64,000 nt of DNA, taken from positions 21,443,360-21,507,359 of the forward strand of contig CM059562.1 of the NCBI GenBank assembly GCA_030386875.1. Direction: 5' to 3'. Of the stretch, positions 44,801 to 54,224 are shown one piece after another; within the stretch, counting starts at the first letter, position 1, and the number at the start of each line of letters is the position of its first letter. Both the position numbers and the translations under genes were made by a program. Under the pieces are notes generated by a model. The model searched no databases. It had not been told where the DNA came from and saw only the letters and a list, made by a program, of their open reading frames with translations. The stretch is from Morinoia aosen. Taxonomy: Eukaryota; Arthropoda; Malacostraca; Amphipoda; Talitridae.

Positions 44801-45073
44801 TCAGTGCTGTACATTCACATAAGCAGCATGTGCAGAACTCGCTCGTGGCACATCTCTGTGCGGGCGCGTCCCCAGCCCTGACGGTTGTTGGGTCACTTTA
44901 ATAGACTGCCTGTTAAGTGTTCCCATGAACTGCTCTACACAGCGCTCCCAATATCTATCTAGAGCTTCATTTGAGCTGCTCGCGTCTTCAATGTGATCAA
45001 ATTTATTTCGGCCATTGTTTTCCTCAGATATTAATCTATTTCTGATGCGGGCAGATATTTGCTCAGCTGTTCG
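44801..45073 (-). CDS. Open segment of unknown protein, possibly an exon
   Basis: The minus strand is open for 90 codons to TGA (44801-44803), with no ATG near the start. A possible acceptor (GACGAACAG) lies at about 45067-45075. Composition is that of a soluble protein (EQISARIRNRLISEEN, ALDRYWERCVEQFMGTL), not of a repeat. It lies downstream of the MACPF-Kelch stop codon and in another frame, so it is either part of another gene, a relic, or chance. No family recognised. Confidence 0.3.
   Translation of the reverse strand, partial: RTAEQISARIRNRLISEENNGRNKFDHIEDASSSNEALDRYWERCVEQFMGTLNRQSIKVTQQPSGLGTRPHRDVPRASSAHAAYVNVQH
45002..45007 (-). terminator. Candidate poly(A) signal of the MACPF-Kelch gene
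   Basis: AATAAA in minus sense about 230 bp after the Kelch stop codon. It is the nearest exact signal I noticed; use is not shown. Confidence 0.35.
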
Positions 45074-45234
45074 TCAATGAAGCTAAATCGAATTCCTTGT
45101 AAGTCTGATGACGCGAGACTTCACACTTTGTGAATATCAGAGACAACGAACATGCGTCATTGCCTCAGTGTTCCGACCGATAATGTGCTGGTTTTTACTC
45201 TACGTTTGAAAAGTTCATGTTGAGAAACTGTTTT

Positions 45235-46061
45235 CTACATTTCAACGAGTGGAAAGAAGGCTCTTGGGAGACTTAGCTTCATTGATAACTCAATCCATCT
45301 ATTATCAGTAATAGAAAAAGATGTGATACGAGAAGTAAGGCCACCGCTCCCTCCACCAACGACCGTGGGCATGCCGCTGTGCAGCATCATCCTGTGACCG
45401 TGCAGTCCCCTCGGCATCTCCTTCCCTGCCCACACCTCACGCGTTTCAGTGTTGAATAGCTCCACATCCCTCCTGTGTTTATATCCCCCTGTTATCATTA
45501 TATTCGAGCCATACCAGAGACAGGCGTGCTGCTTTCGAGATCTCCTCAAGTGCCCAGCCAACTTCCACTCAGTTTCATCCATCGGGTTTTTGTTGGTCCA
45601 GATTTGATTTTCATGTCTGCCAGCACCAATGACGTACGCGTGGGTCCCGTTCGAAACCGCACAATGGTACTCCCCGCTATCAAATGGTAAAGTAGCTATC
45701 GTGAATGCGTTTCTTTCTGAGTGAAATTTTACTAATGCTGATCCTTCAAAGAACCAGATCAGGGTGTCCCCTACCGACACCGCAGATACCTTTAATTTAA
45801 TCGGAGTGGACCGCATTTTTTGCCAATTATTCCCCGGGAACCGTGCGTGGATGCGATAACATCCATCAGTTGTGCGCCACACGGAGTCAATATTCCGCCC
45901 CCCGCCGCAGGAGTAGAGATGGTCACCAGCTTTGGCCATCGCATTGAAGCGAACCGGCTGAGGGAGGTCAGGGAAGGCCTTGTAGTTGATGGACTCCACG
46001 TCCTTCACGCCAAAGTAGTGGGAGGCGAAGTTCATTTCACCCCCAGCAATCACAGCGCTGC
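45235..46061 (-). CDS. MACPF-Kelch gene, exon encoding Kelch beta-propeller and C-terminus
   Basis: Acceptor CCAAACAG (AG at 46062-46063) on the minus strand, then 827 nt to the stop at 45235. The exon begins in the phase that completes the split Gly codon left at the end of the MACPF exon. The 275-codon segment has Kelch-type repeats: GDHLYSCGGG, AVSVGDTLIWFFEG, THAYVIGAG, NIMITGGY with VELFNTETREVW, PTVVGGGSGG with ITDNRW. That gives about five to six blades of ~47 residues, enough for a propeller. In Kelch proteins this fold binds a partner or ligand. Here, in a secreted protein, it would be outside the cell. No BTB or BACK domain is present. A standalone gene starting downstream of a lost ATG is the alternative, but the phase match and strand favour the fusion. 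Confidence 0.75.
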
Positions 46062-46145
46062 CTGTTTGGCATGGGCGTGGAAATAAATAACGATTATCTC
46101 ATAATAGTAATGAAGTATTGAAATACTGCAAATCTGCTTCTTTAA

Positions 46146-46540
46146 GTCCATCACGAATACATTGAGTCCAGCACGAATACATTGAGTCCAGCACGAATAC
46201 ATTGAGTCCAGCACGAATATATTGAGTCCAGCACGAATACATTGAGTCCAGCACGAATACATTGAGTCCAGCACGAATACATTGAGTCCAGCACGAATAC
46301 ATTGAGTCCAGCACGAATACATTGACTCCAGCACGAATACATTGAGTCCAGCACGAATGCATTGAGTCCAGCACGAATACATTGAGTCCAGCACGAATAC
46401 ATTGAGTCCAGCACGAATACATTGAGTCCAGCACGAATACATTGAGTCCAGCACGAATACATTGAGTCCAGCACGAATACATTGAGTCCAGCACGAATAC
46501 ATTGAGTCCAGCACGAATACATTGAGTCCAGCACGAATGA
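46146..46540 (-). repeat. 20-bp minisatellite, ~20 copies
   Basis: Unit ATTGAGTCCAGCACGAATAC repeated about 20 times with only a few single-base variants (GAATAT, GAATGC, ATTGACTCC, CCATCACG). As 20 is not a multiple of three and the unit has no stop on the minus strand in any phase, all three minus frames are open with a 20-residue period. Lies in the predicted intron about 80 bp from the Kelch exon. Confidence 0.95.
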
Positions 46541-46726
46541 TAATAACACGACAAATTTCATCCAATAGTTTTGCATGCGCTGATTTAAAATAATTTTGGA
46601 CCGGTTTCAAGTTCACATTCTTATTTAGGCTTTTACTTGACGTAAAACGAATGGTATACGATTATTGCATCGAGTCCAGCTCGCCGTACGACTCTCCACT
46701 GGACTCGCTATTGGTATGCTATGCAC

Positions 46727-46990
46727 TTGTCAGAGCCGAGTGGTTACGAACGCGCTCTAGCTAGAGGATTTCACGGGATCGAGCCCCGCCGGTAAGCGAT
46801 AATTTTGCCCGTTGAGAGAAGGGAGAACTCAAGCACAATGCCCCACTCTACCCATGTGTCGGAAATGGGTAACAGCTTGACCGGGGTTAACCGTCATGCG
46901 GCCCTGGTGTTAGATATAAGGTATTTGAACAACCAATGTCAAGGTGATATGTGCCAGGTTTGATTGTTAGGTATAATGCATCCTTTGAAT
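46727..46990 (+). mobile_element. tRNA-derived SINE (copy 5, Leu/Ser-type head)
   Basis: The head has GCCGAGTGGTTACGAACGCG (A-box region of class II tRNAs) and GGGATCGAGCCCC (B box). The body is that of the other SINEs (AATGCCCCACTCTACCCA, GGAAATGGGTA). The 3' end is altered (GATTGTTAGGTATAATGCATC in place of GATTGGAAATAAAGCATC). A different tRNA head on the same body. Confidence 0.75.
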
Positions 46991-47299
46991 TGAAAAAAAC
47001 GACCTCAATATAACAACATGCTGTTTTGCACAGCGAGTAACCGGCTTATACAAGTACTTTTCCCTCCTAACCACACCCAACGCTATATTTATTTATCTCA
47101 TTTCAGATAATATTTTTCCGACATACATTTATTTTTCAACACACTTTGTTCCTCAATATAGTTTTGTTTTTGAGGTACTTATGTCGCTCGACATATTTTT
47201 GTTCCGACGACCAAAAGTCAACACAGCGTCAGAACAGCGCTGGTGCACAAAACTCCCTCATCAACTCTACATAATTTAACGCCAGGTAGCTCCATAAAT

Positions 47300-47655
47300 T
47301 TATCAATAAATGTATTTTTTGAGCTTAATTCCTCCCACGTTTTTACAATGACGATCTGCATGCTTGGTTGGTATCATAGATACCATTCAAATGATATGAA
47401 ATGATTGGCTTCTGCTCAAGTTTGTTTATATGTCCAAAATATTGCGTGAAAATTTAATGTATTGTTGAGAAAATGCAGCTTAACACGATTGAAAGATATG
47501 ACAATTATTTCAAAAAACTTCTTGGCTAATAATTAATCATATTGAAATTCTGCTTGTCCCTTCCTTAGTTACTTAGTCCGTCCGTTGCGCTTCCATCGCC
47601 TCCATCAACAAATACAAAGACCATTGCGGTATCTATGCTACGGCCTGATCACATG
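47300..47655 (+). repeat. Repeat G copy followed by repeat H start
   Basis: 47300-47548 matches repeat G (TTACAATGACGATCTGC, ATTGCGTGAAAATT). From 47549 it matches the Helitron-like H start (TCTGCTTGTCCCTTCCTTAG, CTTAGTCCGTCCGTT). Confidence 0.5.
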
Positions 47656-47797
47656 TTGGAATTATTTCTCGGGTCCTGCCAGGATACGTTAGGCTCGGTG
47701 ATGATGTGATAGATGGAGGTAGCATATGTAGCGATAGTCTATGGTAGCTTTGGCTAGGATTTTGGAGCATTAGCTTCAAATGGGTCAAATTGTGTTA

Positions 47798-47946
47798 CTC
47801 GCGGTGTACCCATTACTCGCGGTGTACCCATTACTCGCGGTGTACCCATTACTCGCGGTGTACCCATTACTCGCGGTGTACCCATTACTCGCAGTGTACC
47901 CATTACTCGCGGTGTACCCATTACTCGCGGTGTACCCATTACTCAC
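47798..47946. repeat. 18-bp minisatellite, ~8 copies
   Basis: Unit CTCGCGGTGTACCCATTA repeated about eight times with one internal variant (CTCGCAGTG) and a decayed last unit. Being a multiple of three, it gives repeated hexapeptides in every open frame. It lies in the predicted intron ~75 bp downstream of the splice donor. Confidence 0.95.
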
Positions 47947-48024
47947 GACGAGCACAAGAGGGACTCACAGCTCACAAGTTTCACTGTATGCGTACATCAG
48001 CACGGAAAGGTAAGCACGACTCAC

Positions 48025-49522
48025 CTGGTTTGATGGGCACGCAAATGAAGCCCCTGGCGCTGTGGGGCTCAGCGTGGCAGGACTCGCCGCGGGAACACGC
48101 GAGGTGCGACGAGGAGCACAGAGCCACGCACCGGAATCCCTTCTGGCTGTTGTCGTTCACACAAATTTTGTTGCTGGGGCAATCGCTTGTGATGCCACAT
48201 CCTTTTTTGCAGGTGAATCCGTCATCAGCAGTGTCGTCATCATAGCACATCTCCCAGAAGCTGCAGTTACTGTTGTATCCACATCCTTTTCTTTTGCATG
48301 TGAATCCGCCAGCAGCAGTGTCGTCATCAACGCACATTTCCCCGAGTCTGCAGTTACTGTTGTATCCACATCCGGCCCAAGTGGCGGTGCAGGGCCGTTG
48401 TAACATTATCTTACAATATTGTCGAGAAAGATTTTCGAAGAAGTCCCTCATGGCCGTACCATTGAATTTTTCATCAGGTAAAATATCGTCAAACCAGTCC
48501 TGGGTGAACATGCGCGATATTTTCTCCAGTGTGTAGTGAATGGGTACGGGAGTCTGTATGGCGTGTTCTGCCCACTTGTCCGGGTCGGAAAATGGAGGAG
48601 TTCCGACGGTGATGATGCGTTCCGAGGAGAGCCCCAGCGAGTCGAAAGCATTGGACGAGCTCTGGGACCCCGAACATTTTTTGACATCTTCCCTGAAATT
48701 TTGCTCAAATTGAACAAAGAGAACGTTCACATTTAATCTCGAAGTAAAGGAAGAGGAGACGCAACGCTCCCGGGCAGTGCTCGCAGCTACATTAGCCGCT
48801 TTCCTGGAAAAGAGCTTTTCTATCACTAATTTAGATCCGAGGATCGTAGTGTCTTGGAAATGAGTGCCGAAGTTCTCAACGAAGTCCTGGAATGCATGGA
48901 TACTGTCTTCTGACAGAGGGTTTTGAGAGGCAAGATTGAGTTTTCTCAGACCTGCGACGAAGCTCTCTGTGAAGACTGGCTTGACGTTTAAATTCACCGA
49001 CACGACGTGTGTTTGACACTCAGCGACCCCCAGAACAATTTCTCCTTCTGCCTCTCGGAAGAACTCTAGGTGTAGTTGATCTTGTGTATCTGAACCGGAG
49101 CCAACACCAACGCTTACACCTCCTCCGATGCCATTATACTGAGCCGCTATGCCACTTCCTGCGTTGAATGAAATAGAATCAGTCATTATTATCCTGTACG
49201 AGTTGAAATTGGACACAGTTTTCATTGAAGAGGCCGATACTCTGTTGCAACGCACGTCTTCAACCGCTTTTCCGATGAAGTTGTTTAGTTCACTTGTCTC
49301 ACGATGTTCTCCAATTGATTTGGCGGGTATGAAGATCTGCTCCTTGACTCCGGGGTCTCTTTTGCCAAGCGGGTTTGACAGAACTGGATCCACTCCTAGC
49401 ATAGCTTTACTAATCACCGACAGCGGCATGGTGGAGAACCGCGAACTCGTCGCCTGCGTCGGGATGATGTTGGCCAGCGTCAGCAGGAGACACGCGCCCA
49501 CCGTCAGGTAGTTGGCTGCCAT
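48025..49522 (-). CDS. MACPF-Kelch gene, exon encoding signal peptide, MACPF domain and Cys-rich modules
   Basis: I chose ATG 49522-49520: good context (AAAATGGC), and nine codons upstream lies a typical acceptor (TTCTTTCATCCCCAG, AG at 49532-49533) that puts the earlier ATG inside an intron. Residues 1-25 are a classic signal peptide (hydrophobic GACLLLTLANII). A MACPF domain follows, with a Gly-rich hairpin at 132-144 (IGGGVSVGVGSG) and the family signature ENFGTHF at 216-222. Known relatives (perforin, complement C6-C9, Torso-like) insert into or act at membranes. Residues 385-494 are four ~25-residue modules with four Cys each (about C-x5-C-x5-C-x11-C; two contain DDDTA). The frame runs to CAG then GTGAGT (donor 48024-48019), leaving one base of a Gly codon. 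Reading on instead would add only ~14 odd residues, so splicing is preferred. Expression and pore formation are not shown. Confidence 0.85.
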
Positions 49523-49531
49523 TTTGGCGAA
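49523..49531 (-). promoter_or_regulatory. 5'UTR part of the MACPF exon and upstream acceptor
   Basis: TTCGCCAAA between the AG at 49532-49533 and the start codon. It implies at least one further upstream non-coding exon that I cannot place. Confidence 0.5.
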
Positions 49532-49533
49532 CT

Positions 49534-50080
49534 GGGGATGAAAGAACATAATTTTTCACTGGCGTGCATTTTGATTATAACGCTAGAAATGGAATAGAAC
49601 AAGATCACTGAACTATGGGCTCAGTTCTTACTTAATAAAATTGTCTTTAGGTTGTTGTTGCTCCAAAATGCCTCCGCTTTCTCTGAAATTCAACTGCCAT
49701 CAACACCCATTGTTAACCTCTTTCTGAGGCCATCGAATTCTGTTAGAATACAGTGAAACGAACTTTGCATTTTAAATATCGTAGTTCAACTTGATATTTC
49801 GTCCCTAAATTCCGCGAATGCAGCTTACAGTTAAGTGCCTCAATCTCTGAACATTTTGAACAATTTATTTACCACAAGCGATACAGCAGTAGATAGATTC
49901 CTAATTCCAGTACACTGAACACACATGATCATAGCTACTTGTGGGCCTGAAGAAGTTCAGTGACTTCTAGGGCATCCTACCACCAACGCTATTCTTAGGT
50001 GTACAGCAATGTTTAACCTAATTCACTTGACCTAGTTGCGCACTAGACTGATTAATGGGTGGGTACACTCTATATAATAT
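49534..50080. other. Upstream region of the MACPF gene
   Basis: Likely 5'UTR intron and promoter-side sequence. No TATA or initiator could be assigned. No repeats recognised. Confidence 0.4.
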
Positions 50081-51258
50081 TCTGTTTGTTCCTTCCTGAG
50101 CTAGTTAGTTACGTAGTCCGTCCGTTACCCTTTCGTCCAAGTTTGCGGTAACATGGATACCGAATTCCTCAGTGTTACATTAAAATATCGCCTATACATG
50201 CATTGTTTTTTCAAAATTTATATCAATTTCTTCTGATTGTTAAGATATATATTTCATCAGAAGACCGCATTTTACAAACAAATTTGTAAAAAGTCTGGAT
50301 AGGATCAGCGTTTTTTCTTCATATTTGAGTGATAATTGCGACACAGAACCAAACAATGGAGCGAAAATTGGAAGCTGCTCGCGATAGAATGACACTTTAC
50401 CGGCAGAGAATACGGAATAAACAACGGCAGGAAATCCTGGAAAGGGACAGGCAACGTCAGCAAGTGAGGCGAGCTGCAATGAACGAAGTACAACATGAAG
50501 AGTACCTTCAGCGAGACTGTTGAAGACAGCAAATCATGCGTGGAAATATGGACGAGGAGCAGCAGTCTTGGTACCTTGAGCGGCAGAGAAATTTATTTCA
50601 GCATAGAAGCCAAAATATAAACGAGGAGCAGCAATCGCAGCATCGCGAGCAGCAAGGAATTTATCCCAGCAAAGAAGGTAAAATATGGATGAGGAACAGC
50701 GGGCACAGTACCTATAGTGCGCTCTGTCAGAGAAATTTATTTCGGTAAAGAAGGCAAAAAATGGAAGAGGAGTAGCAAAGGGTTAGGTTACCATAGGTTA
50801 GATAATGTTGATGAATTTTTTTCACGGGTCCATGGTTTTTTTATGTTTGACATATTATCAAGATAGCTTCGGTTACTATAGGTTAGGGTAGGATTGGTTT
50901 GAATATGTTAGGTGAAGGTAAGTTTGGTTAGAATTTGTTACGTTAAAATTAGTAAGGTAATGTTAACCGAATTTTTTCACGGGTCCACCGAGCTGAATGA
51001 TGACATTGCATGGTTAAGTTAGGTTAGGGTAGGTAAGGTTAGGATAGATTCGGTAATATTACGGAATTTTATCATGGGTCCACGGTTTTTTACGTAGACA
51101 TATTACCAGGAATGGTTCGGTTAGGATAGGATAGGTTAGAATATGTTGGCATGGGTTAGGTTAGAAAAAGGCTATGTTGACATTGGTGAGCCAATGGTGA
51201 CCGGGACCACCTAGCTTAAAAATGGCATTGTCTGTGGAATTTCCACGGGTCCTGTTAG
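50081..51258 (+). mobile_element. Helitron-like element H, internally deleted
   Basis: Starts TCTGTTTGTTCCTTCC after a T and ends with the palindrome GTGGAATTTCCAC then GGGTCCTGTTAG and T. A 3' hairpin a few bases before CTRR and no target duplication are Helitron hallmarks (here TTAG in place of CTAG; the second copy, 56639-56946, has CTAG). 50780-51180 is filled with degenerate GGTTAGG repeats and three TTTTTTCACGGGTCCA-like words. It carries an N-terminal coding remnant. Confidence 0.6.
50356..50755 (+). pseudogene. Arg/Gln/Glu-rich N-terminal remnant, probably of a Helitron protein
   Basis: A first frame of 55 codons starts MERKLEAARDRM, is rich in RQR/RDRQ, and stops at TGA (50519-50521). 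The same frame continues with repeated ~25-residue blocks (MDEEQQSWYLERQRNLF, INEEQQSQHREQQGIY) before decay. Such Arg/Gln-rich repeats precede the Rep domain in many arthropod Helitron proteins. Rep and helicase motifs are absent. Confidence 0.5.
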
Positions 51259-51299
51259 TTTTATATTAATAGTTGATATGAGCTGGATGTGAACAGTAT

Positions 51300-51562
51300 C
51301 AATACTAAACACTATATGATAAAACGCCAGTTGAGTTTGAAAATAATTAAATTTTTGGTCGTAATTTCTCCCATGTTATTACAATGAGAATCTCACCGAA
51401 CACATTAAATTGGTTGGTGCGTCCGAGCTTCATTAGTGCACAAGTGCAAGAATATTTTAATGGCAGGTAATATTAGGATGGATAAATTTGTTCGTCGTCC
51501 ATTTTTAAAACTTATTGAAGAAAACTATCGAATCCCGTCATTTTTAACGAGTCTTATGTACT
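51300..51562 (+). repeat. Repeat G fragment
   Basis: Contains TTATTACAATGAGAATCTC, TTGGTTGGTGCGT, GTGCACAAGTGCAAGAATAT and ends CCCGTCATTTTTAACGAG then TCTTATGTACTTA, a decayed hairpin end. Confidence 0.55.
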
Positions 51563-53074
51563 TAAATTATCGAAAAGACTTGAGAACAGACTCGAGATGT
51601 CTATCATGGACTTATTATTTGCAAAAATTCCCCGATAAACTAGAGTAGATATATTCATATCTGCATGTTTGAGTGTCTGCACACGCATTTCTGCTGTGAC
51701 ATTACACACACTGAGGAGATAACAAGGAAAAGACTAAGATAAGTCATTAGGTACGGTCGTTATGGACATCAATGTTCACTTGGCAAGGCTGTGCAGAAAT
51801 TTGAAAATCAAGTTAATAATTAAGTGAAAAAAGTACTCGTCCTTCGACCATTTAAATCGAATTATTTGAAGTGCTGAACGTAGAATGCCTTCAAATTTTT
51901 TTTTAATTTCTATCAATATGAACCTGAGTCAGACCCGGAAAATTGAATTGCTGATATTTCCGCTCATCTTGTATCTCAGGAAGGAAGGCATCGTTGCATG
52001 GAAGCATTATTTGTATATACTTATTCTGCAGTGATAAGTTATCACGAGAGAATATCGCTGTTGTCACTGATAACATCGTGTGGGTGCGGGGTTATTGCCA
52101 TACTCGCTATGTTATGTATTTCAAATAAGAATTTATACGACGTAACAATTTTAGGAAGTGTTTAATGCATTTCGTGAATTTACTGGCTTAGAAACAATCT
52201 TTTTTACTTCAGTAACACATTCACGAGTGTACAATACACTCGCCAAATGCCGCCACCATTTGCATGCCACTCACCAACACGCAAGGCCACGCAGCAAAGA
52301 ATGAGGCTCAGCTAACCAACGCCTGCTGCATCTCAGGAAGGTCTAACTGCTGAGCTGACGCTCGTGCGAGTATGAAATCAAGGCAAATTAATTACTCAGG
52401 AGCCAAATTTCTCAAATGAGTAACTCGTTATCGTGTAGAATTGTGTTAGTCACTCGCAAGTTCCGAGCGTTTTCGTCCATAAAAGGTGACCAAAATAAAA
52501 AGGTACGAGCGAGCAAGGATGAGCGAAACAATTCCCATCACTTGCAATTAATTTTGCCCGCATTTCAGGGAAATGCGCCATCAACACAAAATCCTTTTCG
52601 TTTCAAGCAATAACTTCATTGCTCAGCTCGTGCAGCACATTGCGTTTGCGACCAGTGAGGCAATCCTTTCTCATCCTCAGAAAATTTCCCTTCACCAGCA
52701 TTTTGCAAGAAAATTACATGAATTTTTCGCTAGATAAGGCATCTTATCTGAGATTAGCGCTCGTGTCTGACTGTGTAAGTCCTCGTTGATAAGCGTGCAC
52801 AGGAAGTTAGGGCCACCCCTGCTGCAGCTGTCCAACCACTGCCATAGATGTTCGTGATGTTATTTACCCTAATTGAATTGAAGGAACTAAATAAGTTCAG
52901 AAATTAACGACCCGTATGTTCATTTCCCGTATATACTTCCTAAAGACACTATACCGATTCAACTTTATTTTAAAAAAGGTTAGGTATAATTAAAAAAGAT
53001 CAAGTCCAATTTTTAATAGAATATGCTTCTAAAATTGCGTATCTTTGTAATAATAATAACATAAATGAAGTTGA
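51563..53074. other. Unassigned
   Basis: No gene or repeat recognised; moderate-complexity sequence. The frame 52416-52613 has no motif. Confidence 0.4.
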
Positions 53075-53770
53075 TTTGAGAAAATCCATATATACTCGCA
53101 ATTAAAAGTACTGGCACTGAATTTAGAGTAAATCGACAGTCAGACAATACCAACTGCTGTGATTTTGTACTTATTTGTCATTCTTTAAGTTTTACCAATG
53201 AACAATTTTCTATACAGATCCCCGGTACCTATCTCTAGTGACAGAAATGGTTCAAGTAAACTAAACTTCATGTAGTGAGTAACTGTGTGACAATTGGCAA
53301 ACTGCACTGACAGAAAAGTTGAACATTACATAGCTTCAAACTTATATACAAACAATAAGGCTGCTTCAATAACGGCTTATTATATACTACTTTATAATAT
53401 GATACTATATTTAATATACAATACCAAATTATAGGCCAACCTCTTGACTAATAATTCCATTTTCACACATTCATACCATAGCTAAGTGCATTCATACATT
53501 ATCTCCCATCTCTAAACCTCCTAACGCAAATATTCCAGTAAAATGCTTCTATATATGACTGTAGGAGCGTAGACATGGCCTGGGTGTTGCGGCATTAAAT
53601 GTCTTCATGTATTACTTCTTCAAGAAAGACCATTCGGTGCTCAGTGATGGTCAGCGAGAATGTCAAATTAAGTACAAAATCTCAGCAGCTCGGTATTGTC
53701 TGATATTCGATTTACACTAAATTCTGTGCCAGCACTTTTAAATAAATATGAATTCTCTCAATTAAATTAT
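53075..53770. mobile_element. MITE with ~120-bp inverted ends
   Basis: The left arm (AAAAGTACTGGCACTGAAT, TCAGACAATACCAACTGCTG) is inverted at the right (CAGCAGCTCGGTATTGTCTG, ATTCTGTGCCAGCACTTTT). The centre is AT-rich without a transposase. Confidence 0.65.
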
Positions 53771-53819
53771 AACTATTTTATTATTATTGCTAGTTACCCG
53801 TATATTCTAGCTAGGTCTA

Positions 53820-54135
53820 GTGTAAAAATATGTGTATTTCGAGCGTACCCGACCCGTCAAAAATGACGGAAATTGATATTTTTCTAAAAAAATATTTCAT
53901 ACGTAGATAAAAACAAATATATCCAACCCAACAGAACCCGCGATTAAAACATTCCTAATCTCGTGCACTGGTTAAACTCGTATCGAAAATGATCATTTAG
54001 CATCCTTGGCAGCGAGACTGAGCGACAGACCAACTGAACTTCAACATGGCATTCCCTGATTTCCCATGCTATTCTATGGCTTTCCTATACTTTCCTGAGT
54101 CTCAGCTGAAAATATTCTATACAACATAATCTATC
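53820..54135 (-). repeat. Repeat G copy
   Basis: Minus orientation; matches 57840-58117. Contains ACCCGTCAAAAATGACGG (hairpin), TCTCGTGCACTGG and GACAGACCAACTGAACTTC in plus sense. Confidence 0.6.
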
Positions 54136-54224
54136 CTAAAAATACACGTGATATTCATTCCGAATCCGAATTTGATGGATTAATACACCAAAAATCGGGG
54201 CTTGATGAACTTGTATCACAGAAA

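Larger units (their letters stand above)
46062..48024 (-). other. Predicted intron of the MACPF-Kelch gene
   Basis: 1963 bp, GTGAGT at the 5' end (48024-48019) and CAG at the 3' end (46062). It contains the 18-bp and 20-bp minisatellites, a SINE (46727-46990), a repeat G copy and a repeat H fragment. Both flanking exons lack stop codons across the join. Confidence 0.65.

Noticed and set aside
46099-46616. Three long overlapping minus-strand frames with a 20-residue repeat
   Set aside because: They are translations of the 20-bp minisatellite in all three phases, not genes.
47754-48013. Repeated hexapeptide frames on both strands
   Set aside because: They come from the 18-bp minisatellite.
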